Positions 6,567 to 12,263 of a stretch of DNA of 12,263 bases are shown here, piece after piece (within the stretch, counting starts at the first letter, position 1; each line of letters starts with the position of its first letter). The notes beneath the pieces were generated by a model. The model was not told the DNA's origin and ran no database searches. It saw only the letters and a program-made list of their open reading frames with translations. The translations under genes were made by a program, and so were the position numbers. Origin of the DNA: Verrucomicrobiales bacterium. GTDB taxonomy: Bacteria; Verrucomicrobiota; Verrucomicrobiia; Verrucomicrobiales; DEV007. The stretch lies in assembly GCA_013911195.1 (NCBI GenBank), contig JACETS010000068.1, positions 1-12,263 of the forward strand. The letters are read 5' to 3'.

Positions 6567-9551
6567 ATGATGAATCACCGCTTCATTATATTTTTCGCAT
6601 TAATTTGCTGTAGCCCCTGCTATGCTGAAAAAATTCAGTTCAATAAAAGTATTAAGCCTATACTTTCGAACAATTGTTTTTCCTGTCATGGCCCAGATGA
6701 AAAAGTAGTCAAAGGTGGCCTTCAACTTCACTTAAGAGAAAAAGCCATATCTGTGCTGGAGAAGTCAGATGAGAGAGCCATTACTCCAGGTAACCGTGAA
6801 GAAAGCAGTCTTTGGCATCGAATCAATTCGACGGATCCTGATGAGAAAATGCCACCACCAGAATCCAATCACAAACTCACTGAGGAGGAAATCGATTTAA
6901 TTGGTCAATGGATTGATGAAGGCGCTGAATATCAAGGTCACTGGTCTTTTGAACCCATAAGCCCACAAAAAGGTAGCATAGACGAATTCATAAGAACCAA
7001 AATTATTAAGGTTGGTTTAAATCCTTCCCCAAAAGCTAGCAAGGAAATATTGATTCGGCGCCTAAGTTTAGACTTAACTGGTCTACCTCCATCTCAAGAC
7101 GCGATCGATTCATTTATTAAAAACAAAAGTCCAAATGCATACGAGCAATTAGTAGATCAGCTAATTAACTCAAAGGCTTTTGCAGAAAGGCTCGCGGTTA
7201 ATTGGTTGGATGCTGCAAGATATGCAGATACTAACGGCTACTCAATAGACGATCACAGGGATATGTGGATTTGGAGAGATTGGGTTATTTCATCTTTCAT
7301 GGAAAACAAGCCTTATGATCAGTTCACACTTGAACAAATCGCTGGTGATTTAATTCCTAAGAGTACAACTCAACAGAAAGTGGCCACTGGCTTTCTTCGC
7401 AATAGTATGAATACCCATGAAGGGGGAACCATTGGTGAAGAATATCGAGTTACCTATACTGCAGATAAAGTAGACACAGTATCCACGGTTTTTATGGGTC
7501 TAACAATGAAATGCGCACAGTGTCACGACCATAAATACGATCCAATTTCACAAGAAGAATATTATAAATTTTTTGCCTTCTTTAACACTTCAAGTGAACC
7601 GGGTAATGGAGCTATAAATGCGAATACTGCTCCACTAATCGAAGCAGAGTCAGCCATCTGTTCAATTGAGAGAGTTAAAAGAGACGCCACCGACAGAATA
7701 AATGAGCTTCGTGAAAAAAGAGTCTTACCTGAGCAGCATCTGATCAAACTTCGAAATGAATGGGAAAAGAAAACAGTGGATTCTTTGAAGAAGAAAAAGC
7801 CCGATTCCAATAATAAAAATTCCACTCTTACAGTTGATGGTTCAGTAAAATGGATTTGGTCGAACAAAAGTGCAGATTCTGCTTACGCAAAATTCAGAAG
7901 AAGATTCAATTTAGAAAAAGAACCAAAAAAAGCATCTGTGTGGTTTACTTGCGATAACGAATGTAAAGTAAAGGTTAATGGCCAAAATATCGGATCTATT
8001 GATGATTGGACAAAACCTAAACTCATAGACATTGAAGGTTTAGTAAAAGGAGAAAACACAATAGAAGTTGAAGCAACAAATGTCGCTGGATCAAAAGCTG
8101 GACTAATTTTGAGTTTACATGTCACTTATTCATCGGAGGAGACCCTCTCTATTGTCACCAATTCTGAATGGGAATTTCAGACAGAAAACAACAACCAAAA
8201 GAAATGGAGTAGATCCTTTGAAATTGCCAATTACGGTGAAGGGCCTTGGGGCAAAATTGATCAAAAAAACGAATCGGGAACATTCGATCAAAACCTTTAT
8301 TCTGCGCTTAATACTCCCCCTCTCAAAAGAGATGCTAACCAATGGAAGAAAATTAATGATTCCTTCTCTAAAGTTTCTGGAGCTTTCAAGATATACATCA
8401 ATCAGCTGAACCTTGAGGAAAAAGCCATAAGGAAATCCGCGGATACGGGAAAATCGACGGTAATGGTTATGAACTACAAACCTCGAAAAACACACATATT
8501 GATACGCGGTGCTTATGATCAACACGGTGATGAGGTTAATTCAGGAACACCCTCCGCATTGCTGCCGATAAAAAGCAGTGAACGTAAAAATTTAACAAGA
8601 CTAGAATTAGCCAAGTGGCTCATCAATCCAGATCACCCTCTAACATCAAGGGTAATTGTAAACCGCTATTGGCAGATGATTTTTGGCACTGGTTTAGTCA
8701 AAACTGCTGAGGACTTTGGGGCTCAAGGAGAATACCCTTCTCACCCGGCTCTCCTTGATAGATTAGCAAAGGATTTTGTTAATAGTGGCTGGGATCTTCG
8801 AAAACTCATCAAAAGAATCGTTATGTCAGAAACCTACAAACAGGATTCTAAATTAAGAAAAGACATCTCAGATAAAGATCCTTACAACAGATTACTATCT
8901 CGTTCTCCCAGATTTCGATTAGATGCTGAATTTGTTAGAGACTCCGCGCTATTTGCAGCCGAACTTCTGGATCTAAAAATTGGTGGACCAAGTGTTTATC
9001 CTTATCAACCTAATGGGTTATGGGCTGATATAAGTCATTATGGTTACCCGTCAGGGTTTACCTCACAAAAATACCTACCTGGATCAGGTAAAGCAAATCA
9101 CAGAAGGAGTATGTACACTGTATGGAAAAGAACTTCTCCTCCACCATCAATGACCATTTTTGATGCACCGAATAGAGAAACTTGTGTTGTAAGAAGACTT
9201 CAGACAAATACTCCTATGCAGGCGCTAGTCCTTCAAAATGACCCGCAATTTCTAGAGGCCGCGACATCACTTGGCAACATTATGTCTTTAAAAGCATCTA
9301 TAACTGAGGGCATAACGATTGGATTCATTAAAACTCTAGGAAGAAAACCTCAAGAAATGGAGCTAAAGATACTATCAAACTCTTTCAACAGATACTTAAA
9401 AACTTTTGAAGAAAAACCAGAAAACGCCGTTTCACTCTTAAGGTCTGGATATTTCCAAAAACAAGAAACAACGGAAGCTAAAACTATTGCCGCCTGGACC
9501 CTAGTGGCAAGCACATTACTTAACATGGATGAATTTGTAACGAGACAATGA
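6567..9551 (+). CDS. Secreted PSCyt1-DUF1549-DUF1553 protein, putative c-type cytochrome
   Basis: This 994-residue protein has the modular architecture characteristic of Planctomycetota and Verrucomicrobiota. A Sec signal peptide ends near PCYA (20). The PSCyt1 domain (about 23-120) contains the heme-binding motif CFSCH (37-41) and a KMPPP segment (94-98), whose Met is a plausible axial ligand. DUF1549 (about 137-345) holds a second CxxCH, CAQCHDHKYDP (316-326). A charged, probably helical linker follows, then a beta-rich module (about 429-564) beginning WIWSNKSA that resembles a galactose-binding-like fold. DUF1553 (about 676-890) ends with TPMQALVLQNDPQF. Electron transfer in the periplasm or at the surface is inferred; the substrate is unknown. 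I prefer the ATG at 6567 (or the next codon, 6570) because it gives a compact signal peptide; a TTG at 6555, 5 bases after AGG, is an alternative adding four residues. The DUF1501 gene overlaps its stop. Confidence 0.9.
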   Translation: MMNHRFIIFFALICCSPCYAEKIQFNKSIKPILSNNCFSCHGPDEKVVKGGLQLHLREKAISVLEKSDERAITPGNREESSLWHRINSTDPDEKMPPPESNHKLTEEEIDLIGQWIDEGAEYQGHWSFEPISPQKGSIDEFIRTKIIKVGLNPSPKASKEILIRRLSLDLTGLPPSQDAIDSFIKNKSPNAYEQLVDQLINSKAFAERLAVNWLDAARYADTNGYSIDDHRDMWIWRDWVISSFMENKPYDQFTLEQIAGDLIPKSTTQQKVATGFLRNSMNTHEGGTIGEEYRVTYTADKVDTVSTVFMGLTMKCAQCHDHKYDPISQEEYYKFFAFFNTSSEPGNGAINANTAPLIEAESAICSIERVKRDATDRINELREKRVLPEQHLIKLRNEWEKKTVDSLKKKKPDSNNKNSTLTVDGSVKWIWSNKSADSAYAKFRRRFNLEKEPKKASVWFTCDNECKVKVNGQNIGSIDDWTKPKLIDIEGLVKGENTIEVEATNVAGSKAGLILSLHVTYSSEETLSIVTNSEWEFQTENNNQKKWSRSFEIANYGEGPWGKIDQKNESGTFDQNLYSALNTPPLKRDANQWKKINDSFSKVSGAFKIYINQLNLEEKAIRKSADTGKSTVMVMNYKPRKTHILIRGAYDQHGDEVNSGTPSALLPIKSSERKNLTRLELAKWLINPDHPLTSRVIVNRYWQMIFGTGLVKTAEDFGAQGEYPSHPALLDRLAKDFVNSGWDLRKLIKRIVMSETYKQDSKLRKDISDKDPYNRLLSRSPRFRLDAEFVRDSALFAAELLDLKIGGPSVYPYQPNGLWADISHYGYPSGFTSQKYLPGSGKANHRRSMYTVWKRTSPPPSMTIFDAPNRETCVVRRLQTNTPMQALVLQNDPQFLEAATSLGNIMSLKASITEGITIGFIKTLGRKPQEMELKILSNSFNRYLKTFEEKPENAVSLLRSGYFQKQETTEAKTIAAWTLVASTLLNMDEFVTRQ

Positions 9552-10996
9552 AGTTTTCAAATCACATCAATTCATCTGCCAACATCATTAACAGGCGCAG
9601 TTTGCTAGGCCAATCAGGTATTGCTATTGGATCACTTGCAGCTGCATCAATGCTTAAAGCAGAAAACACTCCATCAACCAATAAAGGGATTCCAGGACTA
9701 CCTCACTTTAACGCCAAGGCTAAAAGGGTAATTTATATGTTTCAGTCGGGTGGTCCCTCCCATATCGATCTATTCGATCGTTCTGAAAAGATTAATGAAC
9801 TTCACGGATCGGAGTTACCCAACAGTGTAAGAGGAGGTCAAAGACTGACGGGTATGACAGCTGGGCTAAAAAAACTTTTAGTTTGTGCTCCAGTATCACC
9901 AATGAAACAAAGAGGCGATTCTGGAACATGGATGAGTGACATGGTTCCTTACACAGGAAATATTGCTGACAAAATTACAGTCATCAATTCGATGCACACT
10001 GAAGCAATAAACCATGACCCGGGAATTACTCTAATAAATACCGGATCTCAAATACCAGGAAGACCAAGCCTAGGATCATGGGCAAGTTATGGATTAGGAA
10101 GTACTAATTCCAATATGCCTTCGTACATTGTTTTAATTTCTCAAGGAAACGGAAAAAATCCAGGACAACCTATTTTTTCAAGATTATGGGGAAGCGGTTT
10201 CTTACCTAGCCAACACCAAGGCGTTCTTATGAGAAGTGGGAAGAACCCTCTCCTCTACCTAAATGACCCACCCGGTATTGAACGTTCTACAAGAAGAAGA
10301 ATGCTTGATGACCTTGCGCAGTTAAATAAAGAGAACTACCGCAAATTTGCTGATCCTGAAATAGAAACTAGAATTGCTCAATATGAGATGGCTTTTCGAA
10401 TGCAAACCGCAGCACCGGAAATCGTGGACATCTCAAATGAACCAGAAAGTACGTTCAAGCTTTACGGCGAAGAGGCTAAAAAGCCCGGCACTTACGCTTA
10501 TAACTGCCTACTGGCTAGAAGACTTGCCGAACGCGATGTTCGTTTTATACAATTATTCCACAGAGGATGGGACCAGCACGGCAGCTTGATTCCTCACCTT
10601 AGCGCTCAATGTAAAGATACCGATCAACCTTCTGCCGCACTTGTTAAAGACTTAGAACAAAGAGGCTTATTAAAGGACACCTTAATTATATGGGGTGGTG
10701 AGTTTGGTCGAACTGCATACAGTCAAGGAGCGTTAAAAAATGGAAGAGACCACCATGGTAGATGTTTCAGCATTTGGATGGCAGGAGGAGGAATCAAACA
10801 AGGATATGTTCACGGTCAAACCGATGATTATTGTTACAATATTGTAAAGGATCCAGTCCATACTCACGACATGAATGCAACAATCCTAAATCGTCTTGGA
10901 ATAGACCACGAAAAATTCACTTTCAAATTTCAAGGCCTCAATACAAGGCTCACAGGCGTCGAAGAAGCAAAAGTAGTTAAAGAAATACTAGTTTAA
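9548..10996 (+). CDS. DUF1501 family protein with Tat signal
   Basis: The 482-residue protein opens with a twin-arginine signal: NRRSLLG at 15-21, then a hydrophobic stretch (22-36) and a likely cleavage after LKA (38). It is therefore exported folded. The DUF1501 family belongs to the alkaline-phosphatase/sulfatase-like fold group. Conserved blocks visible here are YMFQSGGPSHIDLFD (63-77), GRPSLGSWASYGLG (171-184), FHRGWDQHG (337-345), WGGEFGRT (382-389), NGRDHHG (398-404) and HTHDMNATIL (438-447). The Asp, Glu and His residues in them are likely metal ligands. The start overlaps the previous stop as ATGA, implying translational coupling, and the DUF1553-DUF1501 pair is a recurrent two-gene unit in Planctomycetota and Verrucomicrobiota. 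Its reaction is not established; a hydrolytic role on sulfate or phosphate esters is only suggested by the fold. Length is normal and the gene is intact. Confidence 0.9.
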   Translation: MKFSNHINSSANIINRRSLLGQSGIAIGSLAAASMLKAENTPSTNKGIPGLPHFNAKAKRVIYMFQSGGPSHIDLFDRSEKINELHGSELPNSVRGGQRLTGMTAGLKKLLVCAPVSPMKQRGDSGTWMSDMVPYTGNIADKITVINSMHTEAINHDPGITLINTGSQIPGRPSLGSWASYGLGSTNSNMPSYIVLISQGNGKNPGQPIFSRLWGSGFLPSQHQGVLMRSGKNPLLYLNDPPGIERSTRRRMLDDLAQLNKENYRKFADPEIETRIAQYEMAFRMQTAAPEIVDISNEPESTFKLYGEEAKKPGTYAYNCLLARRLAERDVRFIQLFHRGWDQHGSLIPHLSAQCKDTDQPSAALVKDLEQRGLLKDTLIIWGGEFGRTAYSQGALKNGRDHHGRCFSIWMAGGGIKQGYVHGQTDDYCYNIVKDPVHTHDMNATILNRLGIDHEKFTFKFQGLNTRLTGVEEAKVVKEILV

Positions 10997-11011
10997 GAAA
11001 GTCAGAACTAG
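10988..11011. terminator. Weak inverted repeat in the convergent gene junction
   Basis: CTAGTT (10988-10993) and AACTAG (11006-11011) form a 6-bp stem with a 12-base loop, spanning the DUF1501 stop codon. A 10-base AT palindrome, TTTATATAAA, follows at 11015-11024. With only 30 bases between the two converging genes, any terminator must lie here or inside the coding ends, but this structure is weak. Confidence 0.2.
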
Positions 11012-11026
11012 GGATTTATATAAAAA

Positions 11027-11839
11027 TTATTTCCGCTTTTGGGAAAACATCCATTTATAAAATTCAGACGATGATAAAACCAATCGTTTTGCACCATGGC
11101 CTTCATTTGGAAAAACCTTAATTTTCGATAATTGACCTCCAGCTTTTCGAATCGCTGATATCATACGCTCAGACCTTTCCGCAGGAACCACCCTATCCTT
11201 CGCTCCAGCATAGGCATACACTGGAACTTTAGCTAAATTCTTTGCCCACTTATCTAAATCCTTGGTGACATCTTTGGGGCCATTAGGACCAATACCACCG
11301 ACAATAGGTGCAATCGCTGCAAAATGCTTGGGGGTATTGCCACCCCACATCCATGAACCATATCCACCCATACTATTACCCATCAGATATATTCTCTTAT
11401 CATCGATAGGCAAAGTAGATTTGAGTTGGTTGAGCCACTCATTTAATTCCTCATACTTCCAACTTCCTCGCCCGCCTTCTCGAGCGTCTTTAAGGCACTG
11501 CGGAGCAACAACTATACATTTTTCATCAATAAATTTCTCTAGACCTTTTAACAGCGGTATGACCGATGCTTTTATCCTTTCAATATCATTTCCCCTGCCC
11601 CCCGCTCCATGTAGATAAATGAGAAGAGGGAGTTTTTCCTTGTTTAATTTCTCAGAAAAGACAAGGAAGCTTTCATTAATTGATTTTGCGTTTTTCTTAA
11701 CCTCATCATTTAGTTTTTGGATTCTTTTAACTTTTTTAATACCGCGAATATTTTCTGTCTTTTCGTCAGCAATTGAAAAATCCACGAAATGGATTACTAG
11801 AGCTAAAATAGAAAAGAGAGTGAGGATACTTTTTTTCAT
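11027..11839 (-). CDS. Secreted alpha/beta hydrolase (esterase or peptidase-like)
   Basis: The 270-residue protein has an N-terminal signal peptide (hydrophobic 5-23, likely cleavage after SIA at 24) and a single alpha/beta-hydrolase domain. An oxyanion-hole motif YLHGAGGRGND lies at 75-85, the nucleophile elbow GNSMGG at 154-159 (Ser156), the acid in AGAKDRVVP (Asp215), and the base in NEGHG (His248); the catalytic triad is complete. The layout matches the predicted-peptidase / esterase (LpqC- or PHB-depolymerase-like) group within the prolyl-oligopeptidase superfamily, which in this phylum often cleaves ester side groups of polysaccharides. The exact substrate is not readable from sequence. 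A lysine-rich stretch (30-55) stands where many relatives have their first beta strand. The ATG directly follows the stop codon of the upstream gene, so the two are almost certainly co-transcribed and perhaps translationally coupled. Confidence 0.85.
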   Translation of the reverse strand: MKKSILTLFSILALVIHFVDFSIADEKTENIRGIKKVKRIQKLNDEVKKNAKSINESFLVFSEKLNKEKLPLLIYLHGAGGRGNDIERIKASVIPLLKGLEKFIDEKCIVVAPQCLKDAREGGRGSWKYEELNEWLNQLKSTLPIDDKRIYLMGNSMGGYGSWMWGGNTPKHFAAIAPIVGGIGPNGPKDVTKDLDKWAKNLAKVPVYAYAGAKDRVVPAERSERMISAIRKAGGQLSKIKVFPNEGHGAKRLVLSSSEFYKWMFSQKRK

Positions 11840-12259
11840 CTATTTAATAATACTAAAACCATTTGGTAATAAGGCACTATATTTTTTTTCACCTTCCATC
11901 TTAATATACACCCGAACCCTATCACCTTTAACAGGTATAGGATAATGTCCCTGAGGACCAGTAATAGGAGGAATTCGTAGACTAGGCCGCCATACTCTAA
12001 CGTCTATTTTTTGATCTCTACAAACACTCTTACCTTTTAAGATTTCTGTAACATTAATTGTTATATAGAAAATCTTGTCTCGATGTATACCAAAAGATTT
12101 TTCAATTTTTGATTTTTTTATTATTGATGTCACACCTATGACTTTGCCTGTAATAATGAGATCCGATGTCTTTTCTAAATCCTTAGGACTCATTGGGGCT
12201 ATCGCTCCAAATACGGCAGATGAAAAAACCATAAGAATATTCAGAATTGAAATACGCAT
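11840..12259 (-). CDS. Small secreted protein of unknown function
   Basis: The 139-residue protein begins with a convincing signal peptide (MRISILNILMVFSSAVFGA, likely cleavage after 19), which supports the ATG at 12259, four bases from the window's right edge; any promoter lies outside. The mature part looks all-beta. It contains SDLIITGKVIGV (32-43), ITINVTEILKGK (66-77), GDRVRVYIK (112-120) and ends ALLPNGFSIIK. The sequence of 'secreted, GKV..., ILKGK..., GDRVRVY..., PNG' resembles small beta-barrel (OB-like) periplasmic proteins seen in Verrucomicrobiota, but I cannot name a family. A single cysteine (80) remains in the mature protein. It abuts the hydrolase gene with no bases between stop and start, suggesting the two products are made together. 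The function is unknown. Confidence 0.75.
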   Translation of the reverse strand: MRISILNILMVFSSAVFGAIAPMSPKDLEKTSDLIITGKVIGVTSIIKKSKIEKSFGIHRDKIFYITINVTEILKGKSVCRDQKIDVRVWRPSLRIPPITGPQGHYPIPVKGDRVRVYIKMEGEKKYSALLPNGFSIIK

Positions 12260-12263
12260 ACTC

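Noticed and set aside
8130..8525. 131-residue - strand frame inside the DUF1553 gene
   Set aside because: Antisense to a well-supported coding frame with conserved domains; the composition is that of a shadow frame.
11262..11945. Two + strand frames of 118 and 108 residues opposite the hydrolase and small secreted gene
   Set aside because: They lie antisense to genes with clear catalytic motifs and signal peptides, and their translations show no domain or coherent pattern.
1..12263. CRISPR arrays, tRNA or rRNA genes, insertion sequences, phage genes
   Set aside because: No regularly spaced repeats, cloverleaf-like sequences, transposase motifs or phage proteins were seen on either strand.

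Overview
The window is AT-rich, densely coding bacterial DNA carrying nine protein genes. It looks like a member of the Planctomycetota-Verrucomicrobiota-Chlamydiota superphylum, most probably a marine-type Verrucomicrobiota. The clues are the PSCyt1/DUF1549/DUF1553 protein paired with a Tat-exported DUF1501 protein (a hallmark of Planctomycetota and Verrucomicrobiota), a DUF6807 ('PmoA-like') protein, and an LptD of a Gram-negative, LPS-exporting cell with no cysteine in its visible part. I see no RNA genes, CRISPR arrays, insertion sequences or other mobile-element signs, and no gene-free stretch longer than about 230 bases.

Layout. On the + strand: the 3' part of an lptD-like outer-membrane LPS assembly gene (open at the left edge); an RsmB-type 16S rRNA cytosine-5 methyltransferase; a possible 54-residue single-span membrane protein; a secreted DUF6807 protein; a TonB-dependent outer-membrane receptor; a large secreted PSCyt1-DUF1549-DUF1553 cytochrome-like protein; and a DUF1501 protein whose start overlaps the stop of the previous gene (ATGA). 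On the - strand, converging on these with a 30-base gap: a small secreted protein of unknown function and, immediately after its stop codon, a secreted alpha/beta hydrolase. The right edge of the window cuts the region just upstream of that small gene.

How the genes may work together. The first two genes are housekeeping (envelope biogenesis, ribosome modification). From about 3464 onward the content changes to secreted or outer-membrane proteins: DUF6807, a TonB-dependent receptor, the DUF1553/DUF1501 pair, and on the other strand an esterase/peptidase-like hydrolase. In Planctomycetota and Verrucomicrobiota such sets tend to sit in loci thought to acquire or degrade complex organic matter, often sulfated polysaccharides. 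Here there are no glycoside hydrolases or sulfatases in view, so the substrate cannot be named. A reasonable but unproven reading is that the receptor imports a ligand processed by the periplasmic or surface cytochrome-like/DUF1501 pair.

Expression signals. Only the receptor gene has a clear Shine-Dalgarno sequence; the other starts appear to lack one. Two perfect intergenic hairpins, overlapping the lptD stop and following the receptor gene, may divide the + strand genes into transcription units, although neither is followed by a T-tract.
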